The notes beneath the pieces are model-generated. The model did no database searches. It was not told the origin of the DNA and saw nothing but the letters and a program-made list of their open reading frames with translations. Below are positions 24,794 through 32,842 of a DNA stretch of 64,000 nucleotides, one piece after another. Each line of letters begins with the position of its first letter. The stretch's first letter is position 1. Position numbers and translations under genes: made by a program. The stretch comes from Microbacterium hydrothermale (GTDB lineage Bacteria > Actinomycetota > Actinomycetes > Actinomycetales > Microbacteriaceae), in the NCBI RefSeq assembly GCF_004854025.1, contig NZ_STGM01000003.1:62001-126000 (forward strand), read 5' to 3'.

Positions 24794-25201
24794 TCACCGC
24801 TCGCGCGTCGCCCACCACGCCCACGCGACGAGCGGGGGCTGGAGGAACAGCCGCAGGAAGCGCGAGCGGTCGGTGTTCAGACCGGGTGCCGAACGTCCGG
24901 TGCGCCACTGGTGCACGTTGCCCGGGAACACCGCGACGAAGAACGCCGCGATCGCGGCCCCGATGCGTCGACGCTCGGCGGGGAGCCCGATGAGCGCGAC
25001 CCCCAGCACCACCTCGACGGCACCGGATGCCACGACGATCGCGTCCTTGTCGGTGTGCAGCAGTCGCGTGGCCCATCCCGGCACGACGATGCGGTATCCG
25101 CGCCGCCCCCAGGTGAGGTGACCGACGCCCGCCGCCACCAGCAGCAGGGCCAGGACCCCGCGGGAGATCGAGCGGAGCGTGAGTCCTCGACGTCGTGGCA
25201 T
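24794..25201 (-). CDS. DoxX-like small membrane protein
   Basis: The 135-residue protein has about four hydrophobic helices: ISRGVLALLLVAAGVGHLTW, AIVVASGAVEVVLGVALIGL, IGAAIAAFFVAVFPGNVHQW and LFLQPPLVAWAWWA. GHLTW near the first helix and VFPGNVHQW near the third are hallmarks of DoxX-like proteins, whose function is mostly unproven; some are linked to redox defence. The start at 25201 is preceded on the minus strand by CAGACT ending 6 nt away, so the mRNA appears leaderless. It diverges from the GNAT gene and is not in an operon. Confidence 0.82.
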   Translation of the reverse strand: MPRRRGLTLRSISRGVLALLLVAAGVGHLTWGRRGYRIVVPGWATRLLHTDKDAIVVASGAVEVVLGVALIGLPAERRRIGAAIAAFFVAVFPGNVHQWRTGRSAPGLNTDRSRFLRLFLQPPLVAWAWWATRER

Positions 25202-25349
25202 CCGGTCAGTCTGCCACCGCCGCCTCGGCGCGGGGCCAATTCACGGCGCCCGCGAAAGGTTCTTGCAAGACGGACGTCTCTCCGGGCCGGAGGGCACGAC
25301 TCCCGCGCGTCCTCGGCGGCGCGGCATCCGGGTCTTCTAGGCTCCCGGC

Positions 25350-25844
25350 ATGACGCCGCCCGCTGAGGAGAGCATCACCATCCGGCCCGCGCGACCCGAG
25401 GATGCCGAGGGGATCGCGTTCGTGCACGCCACGTCGTGGCGCGAGACGTACGGTCGCTTCGTCGAGGATCCGGACACGAGCCCGTGGTTCGCCGTCGGGC
25501 CGCGGATCGGGATGTGGCGCTCCAACCTCGCCGAAGACGTCTTCTCGACGATGGTCGCCGTCGCCGGGGATCGCATCGTCGGGTTCGCCGCCGTGCAGCA
25601 GACGACGGATGCCGACGCCGTGCGGCCGGAGGAACTGACGATGCTGTACGTCCTCGCGGCCACGCACGGCACCGGCGCGGGGCAGGGCCTGCTCGACGCG
25701 GTGCTGGGCGAACGCCCGGCCTCGCTGTGGGTGGCGGCCGACAATCCCCGCGCCCGTGCGTTCTACCGTCGCAACGGGTTCACCCCCGACGGGGCGCAGT
25801 CGTCGTTCGGGCCGATGGAGGAGACCGTCCGCCTGGTGCGCTGA
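25350..25844 (+). CDS. GNAT family N-acetyltransferase
   Basis: The 164-residue protein has the GNAT fold: ITIRPARPEDAEGIAFVHATSWRETY at the N-terminus, the central strand MVAVAGDRIVGFAAVQ, and LTMLYVLAATHGTGAGQGLLDAVL, which corresponds to the acetyl-CoA-binding Q/RxxGxG/A loop. LWVAADNPRARAFYRRNGF is the conserved C-terminal acyl-CoA segment. It would transfer an acetyl group from acetyl-CoA to an amine that cannot be predicted. TAGGCT (25338-25343) ends 6 nt before the ATG, so the message is likely leaderless. Neighbouring genes give no clue to the acceptor. Confidence 0.9.
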   Translation: MTPPAEESITIRPARPEDAEGIAFVHATSWRETYGRFVEDPDTSPWFAVGPRIGMWRSNLAEDVFSTMVAVAGDRIVGFAAVQQTTDADAVRPEELTMLYVLAATHGTGAGQGLLDAVLGERPASLWVAADNPRARAFYRRNGFTPDGAQSSFGPMEETVRLVR

Positions 25845-25893
25845 CCCCGGAGCTCCACCCGACGCCGCCGACCTCACCGGTCCCGCGGGTGGC

Positions 25894-26499
25894 TCAGCTC
25901 AGATCACGCAGGTCGGACAGGGTCGTCGTCGCAAAGGAGATCCGGTCGAACACCGCCGTCGCCCCGTCGCCGAGGGGCGCCTGAGCGAGGAACCCGACCG
26001 CGAGAGGGGCGGGGCTGTGCAGGCGGAAGACGCGGACGAAGTGCCAGGCGAGGCCGTCGCGGGAGAAGTGGAAGGCGAAGGCCTCTCCGACGCGCGCCAC
26101 CCGCAGGAAGACCGCGTCGGCGTCGAGCAGCGGACCGTTCGCATCGTCGGAGAACTCGTTCGTCACGACGCTGACGACCATCGCCTCGTCCTGGGGCGAG
26201 TACTCGTTGCACAGCTTGGCCCAGTGCGCGCTGCCGCTCCACACCGCGAGGGCTCCGGCGTCGAACGTCCCGCGCTCTCCGCGCACCCCGACGCGGGCCG
26301 ACAGCACGAAGTCGCCCGCGGGGGCGTCGAACGCGAGGGCCGTCGCCTCGTGCTGAGCCGGTCCCCCGGTCGCGTCGTTCGTCCAGTCGACGCCCGCCCG
26401 TGCCCGCAGGGTCAGCTCGCCCGAGGGGGCGTCGTACTCCGCCTGCCCGTGGCTCCCGGTCCATGCGAGGGGCGGCAGTCCGGCGATCGAGATGCTCAT
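25894..26499 (-). CDS. DUF1349 domain (concanavalin A-like) protein
   Basis: The 201-residue protein matches the DUF1349 family, a concanavalin A-like lectin/glucanase jelly roll. Landmarks are AGVDWTNDATGG near residue 38, DFVLSARVGVRGERGTFDAGALAVWSG, HWAKLCNEYSPQDEAMVVSVVTN and FLRVARVGEAFAFHFSRDGLAWHFVRVFRL. No signal peptide is present, so it is probably cytoplasmic. Family members bind or act on carbohydrates, but the reaction is not settled. TAGGGT (26511-26506 on the minus strand) ends 6 nt before its ATG. That element lies inside the 3' end of the upstream oxidoreductase gene, so it can be transcribed alone as well as with the pair upstream. Confidence 0.85.
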   Translation of the reverse strand: MSISIAGLPPLAWTGSHGQAEYDAPSGELTLRARAGVDWTNDATGGPAQHEATALAFDAPAGDFVLSARVGVRGERGTFDAGALAVWSGSAHWAKLCNEYSPQDEAMVVSVVTNEFSDDANGPLLDADAVFLRVARVGEAFAFHFSRDGLAWHFVRVFRLHSPAPLAVGFLAQAPLGDGATAVFDRISFATTTLSDLRDLS

Positions 26500-26508
26500 G
26501 CCACGACC

Positions 26509-27300
26509 CTAGGGGCGCCGCTCCCCTCTCCCGGCCGTCGGCGCCGCCCGCCGGACGAAGTCCACGTACGCCTCGACCGTGTCGTGCGGCACGATCGCGC
26601 GGAGCACGACCTCGTCGGCGGCGGCGGTGTACGCATCGACGGCCGCGGCGAGGTCGGCGCCGTCGCGGATGGTCGTGTCGATGGCATCCACCCCCATCCG
26701 TTCGAAGTTCGCGGCGTAATTCGGGAAAGCGGCGTAGCGGGCCGTCTCGGCCTCGAGGCGTTCGCGGGCCTCCGGGTCGAGCGCGGTGCGCACGTACACG
26801 GCGACGCGGGTGCGCGGCGCGATCGCGTGCAGCGCGGCCGCCTGCTCGCGGGTCTCGCGCGGAGGGACCCAGTTGAGCAGCACCCCGTCGGCGCGCTCGG
26901 CGGCGAGTCGACGCATTCTGGGCCCGAGCGCCCCGACGAGCACGCGCGGCAGCCCGGCGTCGTGGAGGGCATCGGTGGCTTCGCGCACGCGGGCGAGGGC
27001 GCCCTGCCGGGCGATGCCCGAGCCGATGCCGATCGTCACACGCTCGAGAGGGAGACCCAGGGATGCCGCGTGCTCGGCGATCTCGCCCGCGGGACGCCGG
27101 TCGACGGGCACGACGCCGGTGGAGAGATGTAGCCGTTCGGTGACGCGCGCGGCCGCGGCGAGCGCCGCGAGGGCGTCGCCGTCGGGGGTGTCGTTGACCC
27201 AGAGCGTGTGGAATCCGGCCTCTTCGACAGCGGGCGCGAAGGCGGCGATCGCGTCGGGCCCGAGCGATCCGGCGACGCCCAGAGAGACGACCCCGGTCAC
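26509..27300 (-). CDS. LLM-class (luciferase-like) flavin-dependent oxidoreductase
   Basis: This 263-residue TIM-barrel flavoprotein of the bacterial luciferase-like family has VSLGVAGSLGPDAIAAFAPAVEEAGFHTLWVNDTPDGD at the N-terminus, RLHLSTGVVPVDRRPAGEIAEHAA in the barrel and GLPRVLVGALGPRMRRLAAERADGVLLNW in the cofactor region. These proteins use FMN or coenzyme F420 to oxidise or monooxygenate small molecules. The GTG at 27300 overlaps the stop of the upstream homologue in a GTGA, so the two are translationally coupled. They share the family fold but only limited sequence and are not a recent duplication. At 263 residues it is shorter than many relatives. The substrate is unknown. Confidence 0.87.
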   Translation of the reverse strand: MTGVVSLGVAGSLGPDAIAAFAPAVEEAGFHTLWVNDTPDGDALAALAAAARVTERLHLSTGVVPVDRRPAGEIAEHAASLGLPLERVTIGIGSGIARQGALARVREATDALHDAGLPRVLVGALGPRMRRLAAERADGVLLNWVPPRETREQAAALHAIAPRTRVAVYVRTALDPEARERLEAETARYAAFPNYAANFERMGVDAIDTTIRDGADLAAAVDAYTAAADEVVLRAIVPHDTVEAYVDFVRRAAPTAGRGERRP

Positions 27301-28178
27301 GACACGCCTCCGGCAGCCGGGATCTCGAGGGAGACCTGTCCGACCGCGGAGAAGAACGCCCCGAGATCCGCATCGTCGGTGGGCAGCAGCACGACGTCGT
27401 CGACCCCGGCCTCCTGGAAACGGGCGACACCCTCGGCCACGTCGCTCACCGACCCGGCCAGCACGCGATCGTGCGCGTCGGGACGATCGCGCAGCGTGGC
27501 CGTGGCCCTCTCCCCCGCTCCGGGCCCGAAGGCCGTCAGCACGTAGGCCACGACATCGGCTCGGCCCTCGCGGCCCGCGACGCGACGCGCGGCCTGCACG
27601 GTCTCGACGGCGGCGGCGATCTCGGCCACCGTGTGACGGCTGTCGAGCACCACGCCGTCGGCCACCTCTCCCGCCAGAGCGAGCGTCTTCGGACCCTCGG
27701 CGGCGGCGTAGACCAGGGGCGCCGAAGCGGGCGGCCAGTCGAGAGTGACGTCGCGCAGGCGCACGTACCTCCCTTCGGCGCTCACGGTCTCGCCGGCGAG
27801 GAGCCCGCGGAGGGCGGGGAGCTGCTCCCGCATGAGGGTGAGGGGCGAGGCCGCCTTGGCTCCGACCTGCCGCATCCAGTCCTGCACGCCGTGACCGAAA
27901 CCCGGCAGCAGGCGGCCGGGGAACATCCGCTCGATGGTGGCGACCTCCATGGCGGAGGCGGCGACGTTGCGCAGCGGGAGCGGCGCGATGCCGACGCCGA
28001 TCCGCAGGTGATCGGTCACGGCGAGCGCCGCGGCGGCAGCCGCCCACGCCGACGACCGGAAGCAGTCCTCCCACAGCCAGAGCTCCTCGACGCCGGCGTC
28101 CTCCGCCGCGCGCGCGGCATCGCGCAGCTGTTCGGGCGGGTGCGGGTACGGGCTGAAGATCGTGCCGATGCGACTCAT
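27297..28178 (-). CDS. LLM-class (luciferase-like) flavin-dependent oxidoreductase
   Basis: The 293-residue barrel begins RIGTIFSPYPHPPEQLRDAARAAEDAGVEELWLWEDCF. VTDHLRIGVGIAPLPLRNVAASAMEVATIERMFPGRLLPGFGHGVQDWMRQVG is typical of F420-dependent reductases, with the conserved Gly-rich strand end. It heads a two-gene operon with another family member. The ATG at 28178 follows CAGAGT by 6 nt on the minus strand. TGTCGGAG lies 8 nt before that hexamer, the same layout as the ligase and recQ promoters, so induction by DNA damage is possible. The cofactor and substrate cannot be fixed from sequence alone. Confidence 0.88.
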   Translation of the reverse strand: MSRIGTIFSPYPHPPEQLRDAARAAEDAGVEELWLWEDCFRSSAWAAAAAALAVTDHLRIGVGIAPLPLRNVAASAMEVATIERMFPGRLLPGFGHGVQDWMRQVGAKAASPLTLMREQLPALRGLLAGETVSAEGRYVRLRDVTLDWPPASAPLVYAAAEGPKTLALAGEVADGVVLDSRHTVAEIAAAVETVQAARRVAGREGRADVVAYVLTAFGPGAGERATATLRDRPDAHDRVLAGSVSDVAEGVARFQEAGVDDVVLLPTDDADLGAFFSAVGQVSLEIPAAGGVS

Positions 28179-28184
28179 GGGTCT

Positions 28185-28206
28185 ACTCTGCCCCGAACCT
28201 CCGACA
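28185..28206 (-). promoter_or_regulatory. RecA-NDp-like promoter of the LLM oxidoreductase operon
   Basis: TGTCGGAG (28206-28199), N8 and CAGAGT (28190-28185) read on the minus strand, with ATG 6 nt later. The spacing is identical to that at the ligase gene. Confidence 0.62.
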
Positions 28207-28244
28207 TCGCGGCAGGGCCGGCGGCATCCGGCATTCCGCCCGCT

Positions 28245-28362
28245 GCATCCGGCCCGCCCGTTCCTCCGTCCCGCGGAGTCGAGCGACGACACGCCGCCGA
28301 GCCCGCGGCATCCGGCCCGCCCGTTCCTCCGTCCCGCGGAGTCGAGCGACGACACGCCGCCG
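28245..28362. repeat. Two 55-bp direct repeats, 63-bp period
   Basis: The copies GCATCCGGCCCGCCCGTTCC... lie at 28245-28299 and 28308-28362 and appear identical by eye. They occupy most of the gap between the oxidoreductase promoter and the clp terminator. A reading frame can be drawn through them on the minus strand but has no credible start or family. Confidence 0.75.
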
Positions 28363-28437
28363 CGGAGCCGCCAAAGCGGGCACGACAGCCCCCACCTCCG
28401 CACGACGGCAGAGCGGCACAACCGTGACCACCGACGA

Positions 28438-28471
28438 CGACGCCCCCGGCGCCGAAGCACCGGGGGCGTCG
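28438..28471 (-). terminator. Terminator of the ClpC-like gene
   Basis: A perfect 12-bp stem (28438-28449 with 28460-28471) with a 10-nt loop lies 15 nt beyond the clp stop codon. It is the clearest terminator in this part of the window. Confidence 0.75.
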
Positions 28472-28485
28472 ACCACGGAACCGGG

Positions 28486-31011
28486 TCAGGCCGCGAGCGC
28501 CGACACGACGGGCATCACCACGAAGCCCGAGGCGGTGGCATCCACCGTCACCGTCCCGCCGTCGCTCAGTTCGCCGGAGACGAAGAGGTCGGCGATGCGG
28601 TCGTCGATCTCGCGCTGGATGACGCGACGCAGGGGGCGCGCGCCGTACTCGGGCTCGTACCCGACCTCGGCGAGACGGTCGACGGCGGCATCCGTCACCT
28701 CGAGGGTGACCTCGCGCGCGGACAGACGACGCGAGGTGGCACCCAGCAGCAGCCGGACGATCTCGCGCAGTTGCGCCTTCTCGAGCTTGCGGAAGAGCAC
28801 GATGTCGTCGATGCGGTTGAGGAACTCCGGCCGCATGGCCTCGCGCAGCTTGCCCATCACGCGGTCGCGCAGGTCGTCGTCGGCGAACTCGCGTCCCGTG
28901 GTGGTGAAGCCGATGGCTCCGGAGCGGGATGCCAGCACCTCGGCGCCCAGGTTCGAGGTCATGACGATCACGGTGTTGCGGAAGTCGACCGTGCGTCCCT
29001 GGCCGTCGGTGAGGCGCCCGTCGTCGAGAACCTGCAGCAGCAGGGTGAACACGTCGGGGTGCGCCTTCTCGATCTCGTCGAACAGCACGACCGCGTAGGG
29101 GTTGCGACGCACGCGCTCGGTGAGCTGTCCGGCCTCGTCATAACCGACGTATCCCGGAGGGGCACCGATCAGGCGCGACACGGTGTGCCGCTCGCCGAAC
29201 TCGCTCATGTCGAAGCGGATCACGGCTCCGTCGTCGTCGAAGAGCGAGCCGGCCAGGGCCTTGGCGAGCTCGGTCTTGCCGACGCCGGTCGGGCCGAGGA
29301 ACAGGAACGATCCGACGGGCCGGTTCTCGTCGCCCATGCCGGTGCGGTTGCGGCGCACGGCCTTGGCGACGGCGGCGACCGCGTCGTCCTGCCCGATCAC
29401 ACGGGCGTGCAGCTCGGTCTCGAGCTCGGCGAGGCGACCGCGCTCGGTCGCGGTGAGCCGGGCGACGGGGATGCCGGTCGCCCGGCTGATCACCGCGGCG
29501 ATCTCGGGTTCGTCCACCACCGCGGCACCGCGCGGGGCGGTCGTGGCGTCGTCGAGCCGGCTCTGCACCGCGGCGATCTCGTCGCGCAGGCGCGAGGCCT
29601 CCTCGTAGTGCTCGGCCGAGACGGCGGCGTTCTTGTCGGCCTCGAGGGTCGCGAGACGCTCGAGCAGCGCCGATGTGTCGACCGTGACGCCCAGACGCAG
29701 ACGCAGGCGCGCCCCGGCCTGGTCGATGAGGTCGATCGCCTTGTCGGGCAGCACGCGGTCGGAGAGGTAGCGGTCGCTCAGCTCCACCGCGGCGCGCAGG
29801 GCGTCATCGGTGTAGGTGACGGCGTGGTGCTGCTCGTACGCCGGACGCAGGCCGCGCAGGATCTCCACGGCATCCGTGATCGAGGGCTCGCCCACGCGCA
29901 CGGGCTGCAGGCGCCGCTCGAGGGCGGGATCCTTCTCGATCGTGCGGTACTCGCGCAGGGTCGTCGCACCGATGAGGTGCACGTCGCCGCGGGCGAGTCG
30001 GGGCTTGAGGATGTTGCCGGCGTCCATCGATCCGTCGCCGCTCCCGCCCGCGCCGACGAGGGTGTGCACCTCGTCGATGAAGACGACGAGCTTCTCGGAT
30101 GCCGAGATCTCGTCCATCGTCTGGGTGAGGCGCTCTTCGAAGTCGCCGCGGTAGCGGGCGCCCGCGAGCATCGCGGCGAGGTCGATGGCGACCACGCGGG
30201 TGCCGCGGAGCTGCTCGGGGACCTCGTCGGCGACGATGGCGCGCGCGAGTCCCTCGACGACCGCGGTCTTGCCGACACCGGCCTCGCCGATGAGCACGGG
30301 GTTGTTCTTCGTGCGACGACTGAGGATCTCGATGGTCTGCTCGATCTCGTCGGCACGGCCGATGACCGGGTCAAGTTCTCCGGCCGCGGCGCGCGCGGTG
30401 AGGTCGGTGCCGAAGCGGTCGAGGTTCGGGGTGGCGGATGCCGCCTCGCTCGGGGCCTCCGGCTGCTCGCCGCCCACGACCGTCTCGCGCACGCCCTGCG
30501 TGAGGGCCTCGGCGGTCACGCCCGCCTGCGCGAGGATCTGCCCGGCGGGGGCGTCCTGCGCGAGCACCAGGGCGAAGAACAGGTGGTCGGGGTCGACGTA
30601 GGTGGATCCGGCCGCGCGGGCGACCTGGAACGCGTGGAAGAGGGCCCGCTGCACGGATCCGGCCACCACGGCGCCGTCGACGTGCGCCGGGGCACCGGCG
30701 GCGGGGAGGCGGCTCTCGGCCGCCCGCGCGATCGCGGCGGGGTCGGCCCCGAGGCGCGCGACGGCGTCCTTCGCGGGCGAGCGACCCACGAGCACGTGAA
30801 GCACGTGAAGGGCGTCGAGTTCGCGCTGACCGCGGCCGAGCGCGAAGCGACCGGCCTCTTGCAGGGCGTCCTGCGTGCGGGCGCTGAGGAAGCGGCTCAG
30901 ATCGATCGACCGCTCGGCACGCGCCTGCTCGCCCGCGAGGTAGCGCGCGAGGAACTCGTCGAACGACTGGGCGCCGTCTTCCCCGGCGCCGGGGGTGAAG
31001 TTGTCGGGCAA
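28486..31011 (-). CDS. Clp protease ATP-binding subunit (ClpC-like AAA+ unfoldase)
   Basis: The 841-residue HSP100 protein has an N-terminal double Clp repeat (about residues 40-180), AAA1 with Walker A GEAGVGKT near 242-249 and VVFIDEVHTLVGAG, and a middle segment carrying a UVR-like motif (HYEEASRLRDEI). AAA2 follows with GPTGVGKTELAKALA and VVLFDEIEKAHPDVF, then the C-terminal Clp D2-small domain. It unfolds aggregated or damaged proteins, possibly for ClpP. The start is a TTG at 31011 with AGGAG six nt upstream; no better start lies nearby. A HAIR-like repeat overlaps its promoter, so control by the heat-shock repressor HspR is likely. A ClpC paralogue is favoured over ClpB because the long coiled middle domain is absent. 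Confidence 0.9.
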   Translation of the reverse strand: MPDNFTPGAGEDGAQSFDEFLARYLAGEQARAERSIDLSRFLSARTQDALQEAGRFALGRGQRELDALHVLHVLVGRSPAKDAVARLGADPAAIARAAESRLPAAGAPAHVDGAVVAGSVQRALFHAFQVARAAGSTYVDPDHLFFALVLAQDAPAGQILAQAGVTAEALTQGVRETVVGGEQPEAPSEAASATPNLDRFGTDLTARAAAGELDPVIGRADEIEQTIEILSRRTKNNPVLIGEAGVGKTAVVEGLARAIVADEVPEQLRGTRVVAIDLAAMLAGARYRGDFEERLTQTMDEISASEKLVVFIDEVHTLVGAGGSGDGSMDAGNILKPRLARGDVHLIGATTLREYRTIEKDPALERRLQPVRVGEPSITDAVEILRGLRPAYEQHHAVTYTDDALRAAVELSDRYLSDRVLPDKAIDLIDQAGARLRLRLGVTVDTSALLERLATLEADKNAAVSAEHYEEASRLRDEIAAVQSRLDDATTAPRGAAVVDEPEIAAVISRATGIPVARLTATERGRLAELETELHARVIGQDDAVAAVAKAVRRNRTGMGDENRPVGSFLFLGPTGVGKTELAKALAGSLFDDDGAVIRFDMSEFGERHTVSRLIGAPPGYVGYDEAGQLTERVRRNPYAVVLFDEIEKAHPDVFTLLLQVLDDGRLTDGQGRTVDFRNTVIVMTSNLGAEVLASRSGAIGFTTTGREFADDDLRDRVMGKLREAMRPEFLNRIDDIVLFRKLEKAQLREIVRLLLGATSRRLSAREVTLEVTDAAVDRLAEVGYEPEYGARPLRRVIQREIDDRIADLFVSGELSDGGTVTVDATASGFVVMPVVSALAA

Positions 31012-31042
31012 TTCCGTCTCCTGTGATACGTGAGTGCGGTGG

Positions 31043-31077
31043 ACTCAAGTCTGCAACTTGAGCACCGTCGTATCAAG
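31043..31077 (-). promoter_or_regulatory. HAIR-type heat-shock operator and promoter of the Clp gene
   Basis: CTTGAGC-N7-TATCAAG (31057-31077) resembles the HspR inverted repeat CTTGAGT-N7-ACTCAAG, and an extra ACTCAAG half lies at 31043-31049. On the minus strand TTGATA (31076-31071) and CAGACT (31053-31048), 17 nt apart, form a promoter overlapped by the operator. Confidence 0.72.
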
Positions 31078-31098
31078 TTCAACGCCTGACCCTCGCGG

Positions 31099-31929
31099 CT
31101 ATTCCCGCGGCGCCGTGATCGCCGGGTCGACCTCGCGCCAGAGCTCGGCCGTCTGCACGATCCAGAACACCGCGAACAGCACCAGGGCGACCGACTCCCC
31201 CACCAGCACCACAGGGAAACCGCGTCGATCCACCCCCGCGAGGACTCCCCCGACCAGCGCCAGGAGCGTCACGGCGATCCCCGCGGCCACGACGGCGTAG
31301 ACCGCCCGGAACCGCCCGTGCGCGGCGGCGCGCGACTGCGGCCGCCACGCCGCGAGGCCGGCGACCACCGCGATGAGCACGAAGAAGGCGACGGCCGCCA
31401 CCTCGTGCGCCCCCGCGAAGAAGACCTCGGGCGCCATCGCCCCGAAGACGATTCCGGCGACCACGATCGCCGCGATCACCGCGGCCGTCAGCACGACTCC
31501 CCGACTCAGCGTGCCCTGCACCCGCGCGAGGATCAGCGCCACGACCACCCCCAGGAGCACCACGGATGCCACCGCCGCGGCGTTGTTCGCCACGGTCGCG
31601 CGCACCGCGACGGGCACGCACCGCGTGACCGTGCCGCACGAGACCGATGTCGGCACGTAGGCGATCACGAGCGCGAGCACCGCGGCGACGTCGAGCAGCC
31701 CCTGCTCCACGCTGCGGCCCGAGAGGGCGAGGAGCGCGAGGGCGATCGCGGTGAGCGCCCCCACGAAGACCGGCCCCGCGGCGGTGTAGTACGACGCACT
31801 GACCGAGGGGAGGGCGCCGCCGGCGACCAGCTCGATCCCCACGCCCACCGCGAGGAACACCGTCGCCCCGATGATCGCGAGACGCACGTAGCGATACGTG
31901 CGCTGGGTCGAGGTCGTGCGGATGCGCAT
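31099..31929 (-). CDS. Multi-pass membrane protein of unknown function
   Basis: The 276-residue protein has about eight hydrophobic helices, beginning LAIIGATVFLAVGVGIELVAG. A short outside loop carries two Cys residues (PTSVSCGTVTRCVPVAV) that could form a disulphide. Acidic/hydrophobic segments such as FFAGAHEVAAVAFFVLIAVVAG follow, and the tail WREVDPAITAPRE is cytoplasmic. I do not recognise a defined family. It starts at the ATG 31929, 6 nt after CAGGAT, with TGTCGGAG 8 nt further upstream. It is divergent from the EI24-like gene, which has the same promoter type in mirror image. Co-regulation with that gene is therefore likely. Confidence 0.8.
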   Translation of the reverse strand: MRIRTTSTQRTYRYVRLAIIGATVFLAVGVGIELVAGGALPSVSASYYTAAGPVFVGALTAIALALLALSGRSVEQGLLDVAAVLALVIAYVPTSVSCGTVTRCVPVAVRATVANNAAAVASVVLLGVVVALILARVQGTLSRGVVLTAAVIAAIVVAGIVFGAMAPEVFFAGAHEVAAVAFFVLIAVVAGLAAWRPQSRAAAHGRFRAVYAVVAAGIAVTLLALVGGVLAGVDRRGFPVVLVGESVALVLFAVFWIVQTAELWREVDPAITAPRE

Positions 31930-31935
31930 ACCCGC

Positions 31936-31999
31936 ATCCTGGCAGGGGCCTCCGACACCCGGGCACCGACCGCGCGGTGTCGGTGGCCTCTGCCAGACT
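31936..31999. promoter_or_regulatory. Mirror-image RecA-NDp-like divergent promoters
   Basis: The minus strand has TGTCGGAG (31957-31950), N8 and CAGGAT (31941-31936). The plus strand has TGTCGGTG (31978-31985), N8 and CAGACT (31994-31999). Both -10 elements end 6 nt before ATG. The two halves form a 21-bp inverted repeat (31939-31959 with 31976-31996) with two mismatches. Confidence 0.72.
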
Positions 32000-32005
32000 T
32001 CCCGC

Positions 32006-32818
32006 ATGCGCGAATTCCTCGCCGGGGCAGGCCTGCTGCTCCGCGGCCTCGGCCAGTGGCGACGCACCCCGGGGGCCATGGCGCTCGGCCTCATCCCCGG
32101 GACGCTCGTGGGTCTCGTGTTCGGTGCCGCGCTGGTGGCGTGGGGCATCGCCCTCCCCGGCCTCGTCGACGACTGGACGCCGTTCGCCGACGGGTGGGTC
32201 CCGTTCTGGGCGGGGGCGCTGCGCACCGCGATCGGCGTCGCGTCGTTCGGTGCGGCCCTCCTGCTGGCCGTCGTGTCGTTCACGGCCGTGACCCTCGCCG
32301 TCGGCGAGCCCTTCTACGACCGCATCTGGCGCGCGACCGAGTACAGCGCGACCGGTGAGGTCCCCGACGCCGAGTACGGCTTCTGGCGCGCGGTGGGCGA
32401 CAGCGCCCTGCTCGTCCTGCGCGGCATCCCGGCGGCCCTCCTCGCGTGGCTCCTGGGTCTCATCCCCTTCGTCGGCGGGGCCCTGGGCTTCGTCGCGGGA
32501 GTGCTGCTGACCGGCTGGCTGCTCGCCGACGAGCTCACCTCCCGGGCGCTCTCCGCTCGAGGCCTCGACCGTCGCGCCCGCCGCGCGATCATTCGCGCGC
32601 ACCGCGCCCGCGCGCTCGGCTTCGGCGTCGCCACGCAGCTCTGCTTCCTCGTGCCGCTCGGGGCGGTGGCGGTCATGCCCGCCGCCGTCGCGGGCAGCAC
32701 GCTGTGGGTGCACGCCGCCCTCGGCCGCGTGACATCCCCTTCGCGGGGAGCGGATGCCGCGGTCCCCGCGACGCAACCCGCCCGTCGCGCGGCCGGTTCG
32801 GGTGACGCGGCACGATAG
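32006..32818 (+). CDS. EI24/CysZ-like domain membrane protein
   Basis: The 270-residue protein resembles the EI24 (PF07264) family. It has an amphipathic N-terminus MREFLAGAGLLLRGLGQWRRTPG, then paired long helices (MALGLIPGTLVGLVFGAALVAW; FWAGALRTAIGVASFGAALLLAVVSF). The conserved loop VGEPFYDRIWRATEY precedes DSALLVLRGIPAALLAWLLGLIPFVGG. The E. coli relative CysZ is a sulfate channel; the actinobacterial members are uncharacterised. The ATG at 32006 is 6 nt after CAGACT. The upstream TGTCGGTG with 8-nt spacing matches the damage-type promoter exactly. The C-terminal 35 residues are Ala/Arg-rich and probably disordered. Confidence 0.88.
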   Translation: MREFLAGAGLLLRGLGQWRRTPGAMALGLIPGTLVGLVFGAALVAWGIALPGLVDDWTPFADGWVPFWAGALRTAIGVASFGAALLLAVVSFTAVTLAVGEPFYDRIWRATEYSATGEVPDAEYGFWRAVGDSALLVLRGIPAALLAWLLGLIPFVGGALGFVAGVLLTGWLLADELTSRALSARGLDRRARRAIIRAHRARALGFGVATQLCFLVPLGAVAVMPAAVAGSTLWVHAALGRVTSPSRGADAAVPATQPARRAAGSGDAAR

Positions 32819-32842
32819 CCTGGACCGACCGAAGGGATCCCC

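Noticed and set aside
28183..28476. Minus-strand open frame upstream of the LLM gene with a repeated peptide
   Set aside because: It overlaps the 55-bp direct repeats and the clp terminator and has no family likeness.
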